A stretch of 64,000 nt of DNA. It comes from Sneathiella sedimenti. Its GTDB lineage: Bacteria > Pseudomonadota > Alphaproteobacteria > Sneathiellales > Sneathiellaceae. The notes beneath the pieces are model-generated. The model was not told where the DNA came from, did not search any database, and saw only the letters and a program-made list of their open reading frames with translations. Positions 45,128-53,798 of this stretch are shown here, piece by piece (position 1 is the first letter of the stretch; every line of letters starts with the position of its first letter). Location: assembly GCF_017313765.1 (NCBI RefSeq), contig NZ_JAFLNC010000001.1, positions 806,001-870,000 on the forward strand, written 5' to 3'. The translations under genes were made by a program, and so were the position numbers.

Positions 45128-46195
45128 ATGAAAAAAGCAATCTTGGGTACAACAGCGCTTGTTGCCGTTGGTGCACTAGCTGCAGCACCGGCATCCGCTG
45201 CTGAAAAAATTCAGCTTGGTGTTGGCGGCTACATGCAGTCAACCTATTTCTATCAGAGCGCTGACGAGCCAGCTGGCACGCCTGCTCGTATCGACGATAA
45301 AGTAACGCAGGAAGGTGAAATCTTCTTCACCGGTTCAACAACTTTGGACAACGGCCTGAAATTCGGCGTCAACGTTCAGCTCGAAGCTTATCAGTCTACT
45401 GACCAGATCGACGAAACCTACATCTTCGTAGAAGGTTCATTCGGTCGCGTTCTGCTCGGTTCAGAAGACTCAGCTGCTTACCTGATGCATTACACGAGCC
45501 CGTCACCGGTTCCAATGTATTCCGCTGACTCAGCTAACATCTATCCGACAGGCCAGGGCAACACGACTCGCCCGAACATGTTTGCTGATACCGACAAGAT
45601 CACCTACTTCTCGCCGCGTTTCGCTGGCTTCCAGTTGGGTGCTTCTTATGTTCCAGACGGAAACTCTGAAACAGGTTCAAACGGTTCTCAGTATGCAGCT
45701 CCGCTTTACAAAGCTGGTCTTGACCGCGGTTGGTCAGCAGCTGCCAACTATGTCAACAAGTTTGGCATGGTAGACGTTGCTGTTTCTGCTGCTTACCAGG
45801 AAGCTGATGTAGCTGCTGCTAGCGAAGACCAGAGCGAATACAGCTTCGGTGCTTCTGTTGGTATCGCTGGCTTCACCGTTGGTGCTGGCTACGGTGTTGA
45901 CCGTGACATCGGCGGCGTAAAAGACGTAGACAACAAAGCATGGTCCGCTGGCGTAACTTACGGCATGGGCCCATGGTCAGTTGGTGTTCAGTACTCCAAG
46001 TCTACAGCTGAGACACCTGGTGCAGCTGATGCGGACCAGACAACTTGGCTCGTCGGCGGTCAGTACACACTCGGACCGGGAATCACCGCATTCGGTGGTT
46101 GGCAGTATGACGAAAACGACCTGACTGCAAGTACAGCTTCTCGCATGGCAGGCGACACCAATACATTCTTCATTGGTACAGCTCTCTCCTTCTAA
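45128..46195 (+). CDS. Outer-membrane porin (second of a tandem pair)
   Basis: Paralogue of the preceding porin, also 355 residues, with the same signal peptide but for one residue and the same C-terminal Phe. Most differences lie in surface-loop-like stretches, for example residues 47-55, 131-150 and 235-250. Codon choice is visibly different: Ala and Ser codons are mostly GCT and TCT/TCA, Gly often GGT, while the first copy prefers GCC and GGC. This suggests selection for very high expression of this copy. It has its own terminator. Confidence 0.95.
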   Translation: MKKAILGTTALVAVGALAAAPASAAEKIQLGVGGYMQSTYFYQSADEPAGTPARIDDKVTQEGEIFFTGSTTLDNGLKFGVNVQLEAYQSTDQIDETYIFVEGSFGRVLLGSEDSAAYLMHYTSPSPVPMYSADSANIYPTGQGNTTRPNMFADTDKITYFSPRFAGFQLGASYVPDGNSETGSNGSQYAAPLYKAGLDRGWSAAANYVNKFGMVDVAVSAAYQEADVAAASEDQSEYSFGASVGIAGFTVGAGYGVDRDIGGVKDVDNKAWSAGVTYGMGPWSVGVQYSKSTAETPGAADADQTTWLVGGQYTLGPGITAFGGWQYDENDLTASTASRMAGDTNTFFIGTALSF

Positions 46196-46216
46196 TTTGA
46201 AGGAACTTCGAGATCG

Positions 46217-46247
46217 AGGAGGGCAGGTTTTCCTGCCCTCCTTTTTT
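46217..46247 (+). terminator. Intrinsic terminator after the second porin
   Basis: Ten-base-pair stem GGAGGGCAGG / CCTGCCCTCC with a TTTT loop, followed by six T. It begins 22 bp after the stop codon. It resembles the terminator of the first porin, in keeping with duplication. Confidence 0.94.
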
Positions 46248-46309
46248 GTTGTCCGCAGGTAGCGGTTTGACTATTTTACTATCGAAAACCTTCTTTTTCG
46301 GGATGCGTT

Positions 46310-47146
46310 ATGGGCGGAATAATCTGGTTGGCTTCCTACCCCAAGTCGGGAAATACATGGACACGAACTTTTATAAATAATCTGGTGCTTGATCCTGAGA
46401 AGCCGGTTGATATCAATGTGCTTTCCGACCTGACTCCGGGCGATGCCCGAAAGTCCTGGTACGAAAAGGCGGGCGGGATGCCCTATCACCGATATTCGAT
46501 GGGACAGGTTGTCAGCTTGCGACCCAAGGTTCATCAGCTGATCGCTGACCTGCAGGAAGACAAGGTCTTTGTAAAGACGCACTCGATCTATGGCCAACTG
46601 CATGGCGTTCCTCAAATCACCATGGAGTGCACCGCCGGCGCGATCTATGTTATCCGCAACCCGCTGGACGTGGCAATTTCGGTATCTTCTCATTTCGGGT
46701 TGACGATCGATGGCGCCATCCAGTTGATGAATGATCCGAACGCTTTCCTGGATGAAGCGCCGACACTTGGAAACATTCGCCAGTATTTCGGGTCGTGGTC
46801 AGGCCATGCAAATTCCTGGACGCATTTTGACCGCGAAAGAATGCATGTCGTACGGTATGAGGATATGCAGGAAAAACCTGAAGAAACCTTCACGGCGATG
46901 GTCAAGTTCCTCGACCTCGACTTACCGGAGGAACGCATCAAAAAGGCGATCGAGTTTTCCTCCTTCGATGTGGCCCGCAAGCAGGAAGATGAAAAGGGCT
47001 TCAAGGAGCAGTCGGCGATGAATGAGAAATTCTTCCGCGTCGGAAAATCCGGGCAGTGGAAGGACATCCTGACCGACACACAGGTTGACCAGATTATCAA
47101 TAACCATCGGGTGACCATGAAGTATTTTGGTTATCTGCCGGATTAA
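46310..47146 (+). CDS. Sulfotransferase domain protein (first of a tandem pair)
   Basis: A 278-residue PAPS-dependent sulfotransferase. The 5'-phosphosulfate loop is YPKSGNTWTRTFI at residues 9-21, and the 3'-phosphate-binding segment is AIYVIRNPLDVAISVSSHFG near 107-126 with the R and S residues. The C-terminal VGKSGQWKDILTDTQ matches the GxxGxWK adenine-side motif of cytosolic sulfotransferases. The acceptor is unknown; cell-surface glycan, LPS or a small molecule are possible. No PAPS synthesis genes are adjacent. It lies 60 bp after the porin terminator. Confidence 0.93.
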   Translation: MGGIIWLASYPKSGNTWTRTFINNLVLDPEKPVDINVLSDLTPGDARKSWYEKAGGMPYHRYSMGQVVSLRPKVHQLIADLQEDKVFVKTHSIYGQLHGVPQITMECTAGAIYVIRNPLDVAISVSSHFGLTIDGAIQLMNDPNAFLDEAPTLGNIRQYFGSWSGHANSWTHFDRERMHVVRYEDMQEKPEETFTAMVKFLDLDLPEERIKKAIEFSSFDVARKQEDEKGFKEQSAMNEKFFRVGKSGQWKDILTDTQVDQIINNHRVTMKYFGYLPD

Positions 47147-47183
47147 CCCAGTAAGTTAATACTAAAATCGGAAAGCTGTACCT

Positions 47184-48023
47184 ATGGGCGGAATTATCTG
47201 GCTGGCCTCTTATCCGAAATCCGGAAATACCTGGGTGCGGACTTTTCTGCATAACCTGCTGCTCAATGCCAACCGGCCGGCGGATATAAATGAGTTGACC
47301 AAGTTCACAATCGGGGATGGCAACAAGGTCTGGTATGAACAGGTCACGGGAAAGCCTTATAGCGATCTGTCGGACGAAGAGAATGCGGCCCTGATCCCGA
47401 AAGTTCACCAGGCCTACGCCCGGACACGCCCTGATTCCGTATTTGTCAAAACCCATAACTGGCTCGGTAAGAAGCATGGGATCCCTTTGGTGACGCCTGA
47501 ATTTACCGCCGGGGCCATCTATATTGTCCGAAATCCGCTGGATGTGGTGATTTCCCTGTCCGATCATTACGGCATGACGATAGATCAGGGCGTTGATATG
47601 ATGAATGATGTGGCGGCCTATAGCGGGGAAACGGATCGTAAAGTGCCCGATTTCCTGAGTTCCTGGTCAAACCATGTTACTTCCTGGCAGGCGATGGATA
47701 AATCCGCGCGCCATATCCTGCGTTATGAGGATATGCTTTATAAGCCGGAAAAGACGTTCAGCGAACTTGCGAAATTTCTCGGTCTAAGGCCACCCAAGGA
47801 ACGGCTGAAACGGGCGATCAAGTTTTCGTCTTTTGAGACGTCGCGGAAACTGGAAGCGACAACCGGCTTTAACGAGCGATCGGACAAGGCGGAGAAATTC
47901 TTCCGTGTGGGCAAGGCCGGGCAGTGGAAAACGGCGCTCACACCGGAGCAGATTGAAAAAATTGTCACCGCACATCGTGATGTAATGAAGGAATTCAAGT
48001 ATCTGCCGCCGGGATATAAGTGA
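47184..48023 (+). CDS. Sulfotransferase domain protein (second of a tandem pair)
   Basis: A 279-residue paralogue of the preceding gene, sharing MGGIIWLASYPKSGNTW at the N-terminus, AIYIVRNPLDVVISLSDHYG at the PAPS 3'-phosphate site, and FFRVGKAGQWKTALTPEQIE near the end. The middle part, which lines the acceptor pocket in this fold, is clearly diverged. The two enzymes may therefore have different acceptors. It lies 37 bp after its partner and is likely cotranscribed. The gap to yggS is 103 bp. Confidence 0.93.
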   Translation: MGGIIWLASYPKSGNTWVRTFLHNLLLNANRPADINELTKFTIGDGNKVWYEQVTGKPYSDLSDEENAALIPKVHQAYARTRPDSVFVKTHNWLGKKHGIPLVTPEFTAGAIYIVRNPLDVVISLSDHYGMTIDQGVDMMNDVAAYSGETDRKVPDFLSSWSNHVTSWQAMDKSARHILRYEDMLYKPEKTFSELAKFLGLRPPKERLKRAIKFSSFETSRKLEATTGFNERSDKAEKFFRVGKAGQWKTALTPEQIEKIVTAHRDVMKEFKYLPPGYK

Positions 48024-48126
48024 CGAAGTTTACATATTTTTAACCATAAACGGCGGTTTTTGCAAAAAATCGGCTTTTATTTTTGGAAAATCACGCAAAT
48101 TACACCTTAAGCTTGGGGCTGATTAA

Positions 48127-48822
48127 ATGTCATCCGGAACTTCAAATTCAAAGGGCGATATCGCCGCAAATTTCGATGCCATCACGGGGCGGATCCAGGA
48201 GACAGCGCGAAAATGGGAGCGGCAAGCGACCGCTGTTGACCTGATTGCAGTCAGTAAACGTCAGCCTGTGTCGGCAATCGAGGCAGCGCTTGCCCATGGG
48301 CATCGCCATTTCGGGGAAAACCGGGTCCAGGAAGCGCAGGAGAAATGGCCGGACCTGAAATCGCGGTACACAGATATCGAGCTGCACCTGATCGGACCAC
48401 TGCAGACCAACAAGGCAAAAGACGCCGTGGCGCTCTTCGATGTCATTCAAACGATTGACCGCCCGAAACTTGCCCGCATTCTCGCAAAGGAAATGACGGC
48501 AGCCGGGCGAAACTTGCCTGTTTATATTCAGGTTAATACGGGCAAGGAGCCGCAGAAAGCCGGCATTTTTCCCGAGGATGCGGACGCATTTATCACCGAA
48601 TGCCGGGAAGACCTTGGGCTCAACGTTATTGGATTGATGTGTATCCCACCGGTGGAGGAACAGCCCGCACCGCATTTTGCGCTGCTTGGGAAAATTGCGG
48701 CGCGCAATGGTCTTACCCGTCTCAGCATGGGGATGAGCGCTGATTTCGAGACGGCAGTCCAGTTCGGTGCAACCGCGGTCCGCGTCGGGACGGCTCTCTT
48801 CGGGACGCGTAGCGACCCGTAA
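48127..48822 (+). CDS. YggS-family pyridoxal phosphate homeostasis protein
   Basis: PLP-binding TIM-barrel protein (PLPBP/YggS), which buffers vitamin B6 rather than acting as an enzyme. The PLP Schiff-base Lys is in LIAVSKRQPVSAIEAAL near residue 45. FGENRVQEAQEKWP, LHLIGPLQTNKAKDAV, VYIQVNTGKEPQKAG and LSMGMSADFETAVQFGATAVRVGTALFG follow, all typical. It has 231 residues. Its stop is directly adjacent, with no gap, to the stop of the convergent L,D-transpeptidase gene. Confidence 0.96.
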   Translation: MSSGTSNSKGDIAANFDAITGRIQETARKWERQATAVDLIAVSKRQPVSAIEAALAHGHRHFGENRVQEAQEKWPDLKSRYTDIELHLIGPLQTNKAKDAVALFDVIQTIDRPKLARILAKEMTAAGRNLPVYIQVNTGKEPQKAGIFPEDADAFITECREDLGLNVIGLMCIPPVEEQPAPHFALLGKIAARNGLTRLSMGMSADFETAVQFGATAVRVGTALFGTRSDP

Positions 48823-49338
48823 TCAGGGCTCCGGAATATGAATAGCAGTGCGCTCTTCCAGTGCGGCAAGCAACAATAGCAGGTCGTCTTTTTGAAGTGC
48901 GACGCAGCCTTCTGTCGGGACGTAGCCCTCGCGCGCCACATGCATGAAGATGCAGCTTCCTGCCCCCGGTATGACCGGATCGTCATTATAGCCCAGTACG
49001 ACCAGCAGGTCATAGACATCGTCCGTGCGCCAGAGCTGTTCATGACTGGCGCTGAAAGGCAGGCGAACATACTGGTTATAGAGGGTATGATCAGGCGCGT
49101 CGCACCAGCCATCGAGAGGATCCATTTCCTCTACCGGAAGCCGGCATTCGGGCGGGCTGTTGAATTTATCCGGCCGATAATAGAGTTTTCGTAACGGAAA
49201 ACGCCCGGCGGGCGTGGCATGATCTCCTTCACGCTTTGCTGCCGTGATTCCGGCCTTGCCGAGGGCGCAGCCAAACTCATGCCCGCCATAGCGAAGGCGG
49301 GCCCGGGACCCATCTATATTGATGATTTCGATATCCAT
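48823..49338 (-). CDS. L,D-transpeptidase (YkuD domain) protein
   Basis: A 171-residue L,D-transpeptidase-like protein. The catalytic motif reads FMHVAREGYVPTEGCVALQ, with the His near 129 and the nucleophilic Cys in TEGCVAL near 141. DHATPAGRFPLRKLYYRP lies at the N-terminal side, a mark of the YkuD fold. There is no recognisable signal peptide, unlike cell-wall cross-linking LdtA-type enzymes, so location is open. It resembles the short YkuD proteins often annotated as hypothetical in Alphaproteobacteria. Confidence 0.87.
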   Translation of the reverse strand: MDIEIINIDGSRARLRYGGHEFGCALGKAGITAAKREGDHATPAGRFPLRKLYYRPDKFNSPPECRLPVEEMDPLDGWCDAPDHTLYNQYVRLPFSASHEQLWRTDDVYDLLVVLGYNDDPVIPGAGSCIFMHVAREGYVPTEGCVALQKDDLLLLLAALEERTAIHIPEP

Positions 49339-49386
49339 TGAGGAAGTTTACGGCGTCAGGACGCCAAAGTCATCCAGGGAAATAGG

Positions 49387-50250
49387 TTACGGAGCGGGAC
49401 GTTCCTGGGGCCAATTGGTGCGATTATCTGGTCGTACAAGCTGTTCGGTCGCAGACGCGGCCTTCTGATAGGCCGCGCTGGCGGCCTTCGCATCCGCCGG
49501 CGGAATTTCCAGTGCGGATGGCGCGGTGTTAAAGCTTCTGAAGACAGCGTGAAGCTGCTCTTCCGACAAATTCTGTGTTTTCGCATTTTCTAGCTGCTGC
49601 AAAAGTGCCGGTTTGTCACCCTTCCATTCCAGCCCGATGGGGGAAGCTAAGGGGAGTTTCTCGCTGACAGGCATTTCCGGAATATCCTGTGCGGGCGTGA
49701 CCGGCGCCTCCAGCGGTGCGCTAACAACCGGCGCCGCAGCAACCGGCGCTGCGGCAACCGGCGCTGGGGCAACAGGGGACGTTCTGGTCGCAGCAACTGC
49801 GGCATCGGGTGACTCTTCTATCGCGGGCGGCGCGGTGGAGGCGATCATTTCGACGGGTGCTGCTTCGTCCTCGTCTGTGGAAAACAAACTAATCACATGT
49901 TCGCCGACATCCTTGCCGGTTGCCTCCTCAACTGCGGAATTAACCAGGGAAACGGCCAATCCTATCGCGCCGCCATAAATGGTTCCGCCAATACTGCGGG
50001 CGCCGGGGCTGATTTCATCGCCGGTAATCTCCCGATAGAGGGATGAAATGCCGGGAATATGCTGTAACGGGTTGATGATATCGAGGAAATCGTCGAACCC
50101 GAAGCCATCATCCCCAAAGCCGTCTTCATCGGCAACCTTGTTGCCGTTTTCATCGAGGCGTTCCTTTGGTACATACAACGCGACCCGATCGTTCGGCAGG
50201 GCCCGATCGAGATAGGCGTAGGGATCATGAGTAACAGCGTTGATCGACAT
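49387..50250 (-). CDS. Uncharacterised protein with glycine-zipper-like segment and Ala/Pro linker
   Basis: I do not recognise a named family. The ATG at 50250 has a perfect AAGGAG site, giving 287 residues. An acidic Gly/Phe patch (residues 41-55) precedes INPLQHIPGISSLYREITGD (59-78). A hydrophobic Gly-rich segment (88-106, GGTIYGGAIGLAVSLVN) could insert in or associate with a membrane. A low-complexity Ala-Pro-Val linker covers about 140-185, and a charged helical C-terminus follows. There is no signal peptide. It stands alone between the L,D-transpeptidase and ribA. Confidence 0.75.
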   Translation of the reverse strand: MSINAVTHDPYAYLDRALPNDRVALYVPKERLDENGNKVADEDGFGDDGFGFDDFLDIINPLQHIPGISSLYREITGDEISPGARSIGGTIYGGAIGLAVSLVNSAVEEATGKDVGEHVISLFSTDEDEAAPVEMIASTAPPAIEESPDAAVAATRTSPVAPAPVAAAPVAAAPVVSAPLEAPVTPAQDIPEMPVSEKLPLASPIGLEWKGDKPALLQQLENAKTQNLSEEQLHAVFRSFNTAPSALEIPPADAKAASAAYQKAASATEQLVRPDNRTNWPQERPAP

Positions 50251-50371
50251 AAATTTCTCCTTGCCCGGTATATGAGCAAGGAGCGTGCCAAAACGACCCG
50301 CAAAAATCGGGGTTCTATCGGGCAAGAACACGGAAATGGCGGCAAAAATTGCCGACTAGGGGCGATATTCC

Positions 50372-51493
50372 CTATAGATAATGCCCACTGCGCTTTTTCT
50401 TGGTGGCAAGATAAAGCTCGTTATGGGTGTTGGAGGGGAATTTGTGGGACACCCGCTCAGTGATCGCGATGCCATGCCGTTCCAGACCCTCGACCTTTTC
50501 CGGATTGTTGGTCATCAGCCGGATTTTCTTGAACCCGAGCAATCTCAACATCTCCGCAGCGGGTCGGAATACCCGTTCATCCGCATCGAACCCGAGCCGT
50601 TCATTGGCATCAATTGTATCAAAGCCCTGTTCCTGCAGCTTGTAGGCCCGCAGTTTGTTGATCAAGCCGATGCCGCGTCCTTCCTGCGCGAGGTATAGGA
50701 GAACGCCGCCGCCTTCCTCAGCAATAGCTTTCAACGCCCCGCGAAGCTGTTCCCCGCAGTCACATTTGAGGGACCCGATCAGGTCTCCTGTAAAGCATTC
50801 CGAGTGCAGCCGCGCCAATACGGGTTCGCGCCGGTTGGGATCACCAACAACGATTGCCAGATGCTCGATCCCGCCGTCTTTCGGACGAAATGCGTGAAAG
50901 GTTGAGTTCTCCGCCGCCTGAAGAGGCACACGCGCGGAAGCAACCGGCGTTAACTGGAGCGCAGCGGTATCTTCAAAGGCGAGAATGTCGTCAATAGTGA
51001 CAATCGACAGATCATGTTCCGTCGTTACATCCGCCACCCTGTCAATTGGCAGCGCCGCCGCCAGGACCGAGGGGAGGAGGCGGCCAAGTTTGGCCAGCTT
51101 GATCGCCGCGGACACCGTCGGCGGTAATCCCTCTTTCAGCCGGGTAAAGGGGCCGCGAAAGGGCTGGTCGAGATCGTGGACCGCATCGGCAAGCGCGCGC
51201 ATCAGCGGCGCATCCATCCAATCCTCGATCACCAAGCGGATAGTGTCGTCCCCTGTCGGCTGGATGTGGAGCACATTGGCGCGATGGGCCGTGAGCGCCA
51301 GGACCGGCTCCGCGCCGCTTCGCGTGGCAAGGGTTTCCAGTTCCGGGTCGAAGGCCATTTCTGTGGCGAGCACGAGTGAGGCCTCACCATCACCTTTCAC
51401 AACGACGCTCAGCCCGCGGCGTAAGTCCGCGATGGCGCGATCAACAGCACGCAGCCGTTTGAGCTCGGTCTTGTCTTTGTTATTGTTACTCAT
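50372..51493 (-). CDS. ribA: GTP cyclohydrolase II with degenerate RibB-like N-terminal domain
   Basis: First step of riboflavin synthesis from GTP. The C-terminal domain (about 170-373) carries the zinc cysteines in HSECFTGDLIGSLKCDCGEQLRG, then YLAQEGRGIGLINKLRAYKLQ and MTNNPEKVEGLE. The N-terminal part (about 1-165) aligns in position with RibB but lacks the catalytic DREdEGDL motif (here KGDGEASLVLATE), so it is likely inactive. Such fusions occur in Alphaproteobacteria. No FMN riboswitch is visible upstream. Confidence 0.92.
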   Translation of the reverse strand: MSNNNKDKTELKRLRAVDRAIADLRRGLSVVVKGDGEASLVLATEMAFDPELETLATRSGAEPVLALTAHRANVLHIQPTGDDTIRLVIEDWMDAPLMRALADAVHDLDQPFRGPFTRLKEGLPPTVSAAIKLAKLGRLLPSVLAAALPIDRVADVTTEHDLSIVTIDDILAFEDTAALQLTPVASARVPLQAAENSTFHAFRPKDGGIEHLAIVVGDPNRREPVLARLHSECFTGDLIGSLKCDCGEQLRGALKAIAEEGGGVLLYLAQEGRGIGLINKLRAYKLQEQGFDTIDANERLGFDADERVFRPAAEMLRLLGFKKIRLMTNNPEKVEGLERHGIAITERVSHKFPSNTHNELYLATKKKRSGHYL

Positions 51494-51788
51494 ATTGTTC
51501 TGTTTTCCGGTGCGCGAGTTCAGCGATGCATCAAGATTATTAGCAGGCGATGGTGGCGGGCCGCAATTGTTATATTATCACAATCGCCCATGACCAGCAT
51601 TTTTCCGCCGCGTCTCACTTAAAATGGCGGGTTGTCGCGGTTAGTGCCTCGCAGACCTTCACTTTAACGTGAATAGTTGCAGCTAACTGTCCTACTTGCC
51701 CTTGAATACCGCCATATGATACCAACTTTTAAGGCTGGAGAGCCATACAGGATGGTCGACCGGACAACAGCAGTGGGGAAATACGCAA

Positions 51789-52478
51789 ATGACGGGCGGT
51801 AAAAAGATTCTTCTGGTCGATGACGATAATGCGTTGCGGGAAACACTGGCTGAGCAACTCGACCTGCATGAGGAATTCCTGACCCATCAGGCGGCAACGG
51901 CATGCGAGGCACTGGACAAGATCAAGAAGAGCCATTTCGACCTGATCCTGCTAGATGTCGGCCTGCCGGATATGGATGGACGCGAGGCTTGCAAACTCAT
52001 CCGCAAGACCGGTAACAAGGCGCCAATCATTATGCTGACGGCCCAGGACAGCGACAGCGACCAGATTCTCGGCCTTGAGTCCGGGGCCAATGACTATGTC
52101 TCGAAACCCTTCCGCATCGGCGTACTCCTTGCCCGTATCCGGTCCCAACTCCGCCAGCATGAACAGAGCGAGGACGCTGTCTTCACCATCGGACCCTACA
52201 GCTTCCGACCGGCGGGCAAGCTGATGCTGCACAAGGAAACGGCGCAAAAGGTCCGGTTGACCGAGAAGGAAACAGCCATACTGAAATATCTCTACCGTGC
52301 TGGAAAAAAGGTCGTGACCCGCGATATCCTGCTGAATGAGGTTTGGGGCTATAATGCCGGGGTGACGACGCATACGCTGGAAACGCATATTTACCGACTG
52401 CGCCAGAAAATCGAGACAGAGCCATCGGATGCCAAAATCCTGATTACCGAACCGGGTGGCTATCGCCTGGTTCCCTGA
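51789..52478 (+). CDS. OmpR-family response regulator
   Basis: A 229-residue transcriptional response regulator. The receiver domain has DDDN at 11-14, the phosphoacceptor Asp in LLDVGLPDMDGREA near 54, MLTAQDSD and the conserved Lys in YVSKPFR. The C-terminal winged helix carries LTEKETAILKYLYRAG and the recognition region THTLETHIYRLRQKIE. The HEQSED linker and VWGYNAGVTTHTLE resemble CenR, an essential envelope regulator of Caulobacter, but I assign this only by memory. No histidine kinase is adjacent. It converges on folC with a 6-bp gap. Confidence 0.93.
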   Translation: MTGGKKILLVDDDNALRETLAEQLDLHEEFLTHQAATACEALDKIKKSHFDLILLDVGLPDMDGREACKLIRKTGNKAPIIMLTAQDSDSDQILGLESGANDYVSKPFRIGVLLARIRSQLRQHEQSEDAVFTIGPYSFRPAGKLMLHKETAQKVRLTEKETAILKYLYRAGKKVVTRDILLNEVWGYNAGVTTHTLETHIYRLRQKIETEPSDAKILITEPGGYRLVP

Positions 52479-52484
52479 CCCGCC

Positions 52485-53786
52485 TTACCCATTCTCCCTG
52501 AGAACCTGACCGGCGAGGTAAAGACTCCCCGCAATCAGTAGACGACAGGGTTTTTCCCGCATGGTGGGCCTTAATGCTTCCACGGCCGCCATCAGGGACG
52601 GCATTTCTGACATATCCAGCCCGACCGCGCGGGCCATATTGGCGAGATCCGCGGCGGGTGTGGCCGCCGCTTCCTCGGGGATAGTAATGCAATGCCCTTT
52701 CTCCATCACCGGGGCAAGCCGGGAGAAGAAGGATTTCTGGTCCTTGGTGTTCAGCATTCCGGCGATGAGATAGCTGGACTTCGGGTCTTGCCGGTTCCAG
52801 CTTGCGAAACTTTTCGCGATCTGCTCCCCGGCTGCCGGATTATGCCCGCCGTCGAGCCAGACTTCTACATGGGCGGGCAGTGCCTCCACGATTGGCCCTT
52901 TTGACAGGCGCTGCATCCGTGCCGGCCACTCCACGCGTCGCAGGCCCTCACTGATCGCCGCGTCGGAGACGGTAAATCCACCAATATGGTGGAGGCAGGC
53001 AACCGCCGTTGCCGCATTGTCGATCTGGTGAGTGCCGTGTAGCGCAGGCTCGGGAAAGCCACGGGGACCCTCCGGTCCGTCATACTCCCAGCCGTCCGTT
53101 GTTTTCCGGCAGGACCAGTCTTCCCCATGTATAAAGGACGTGGACCCCAGCTTTTCTGCGGTTTTACGCAAGACATCCAGCGCCACTTTCTCCTGTGGAC
53201 CGATCACAACCGGCACTCCGGCTTTAATGATCCCGGCCTTTTCCCCGGCAATCCCGGCAAGATCGGTACCTAAAAACTCCGCATGATCATGGGAAATGGG
53301 CGTAATCGCCGTGAGGGCCGGACGTGCCACCACGTTGGTGGCGTCATAGCGCCCACCAAGCCCTGTTTCGAGCAGGAGAATATCCGCCGGTGTCTCGGCA
53401 AAGGCCTTGAACGCCGCGATAGTAGTAATCTCGAAATAGGTAATCGGGGTATTGCCATTGGCGGTTTCGCAGGACAGGAGAAACTCGCTCAACGTCTCCT
53501 CATCAATGATTTTCCCGGCCAGACGGATACGCTCGGCAAAGCGCACCAGATGCGGCGAGGTGTAGACATGCACCCGGTAGCCTGCGGCCTCCAGCATCGC
53601 GCGAAGATAGGCGAGCAGGGAGCCCTTGCCGTTGGTTCCCGCCACATGAACAACAGGGGGCAGCCGTCGTTCCGGATGATCGAGCTTGGCAAGGAGCGGC
53701 AGCATGCGATCGAGGGTGAGGTCGATGATCTTCGGGTGCAGCGTCATCAGCCGCGCCAGAATCCGATCGCTGTTGGTTCCGGTCAC
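52485..53786 (-). CDS. folC: Folylpolyglutamate synthase / dihydrofolate synthase
   Basis: Adds glutamate to dihydropteroate and to folates. The Mur-ligase-like ATP site VAGTNGKGSLLAYLRAML is near residue 49, followed by YTSPHLVRFAERI, FEITTIAAFKAF, LLLETGLGGRYDATN and the carbamoyl-Lys/Mg region. The C-terminal domain has VWLDGGHNPAAGEQIA. The 433 residues fit. It is the last gene of the pyrF-trpF-trpB-trpA-accD-folC run; accD ends 12 bp before its start. Confidence 0.96.
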   Translation of the reverse strand: MTGTNSDRILARLMTLHPKIIDLTLDRMLPLLAKLDHPERRLPPVVHVAGTNGKGSLLAYLRAMLEAAGYRVHVYTSPHLVRFAERIRLAGKIIDEETLSEFLLSCETANGNTPITYFEITTIAAFKAFAETPADILLLETGLGGRYDATNVVARPALTAITPISHDHAEFLGTDLAGIAGEKAGIIKAGVPVVIGPQEKVALDVLRKTAEKLGSTSFIHGEDWSCRKTTDGWEYDGPEGPRGFPEPALHGTHQIDNAATAVACLHHIGGFTVSDAAISEGLRRVEWPARMQRLSKGPIVEALPAHVEVWLDGGHNPAAGEQIAKSFASWNRQDPKSSYLIAGMLNTKDQKSFFSRLAPVMEKGHCITIPEEAAATPAADLANMARAVGLDMSEMPSLMAAVEALRPTMREKPCRLLIAGSLYLAGQVLRENG

Positions 53787-53798
53787 AATGGGTTCGGT

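Noticed and set aside
44880-45242. 120-codon minus-strand frame between the porins
   Set aside because: Overlaps the start of the second porin, has no recognisable domain and no good ribosome-binding site.
49720-49790. Short GC-rich repeated units in the minus-strand unknown gene
   Set aside because: They encode the Ala-Pro-Val linker and are not a separate repeat element.
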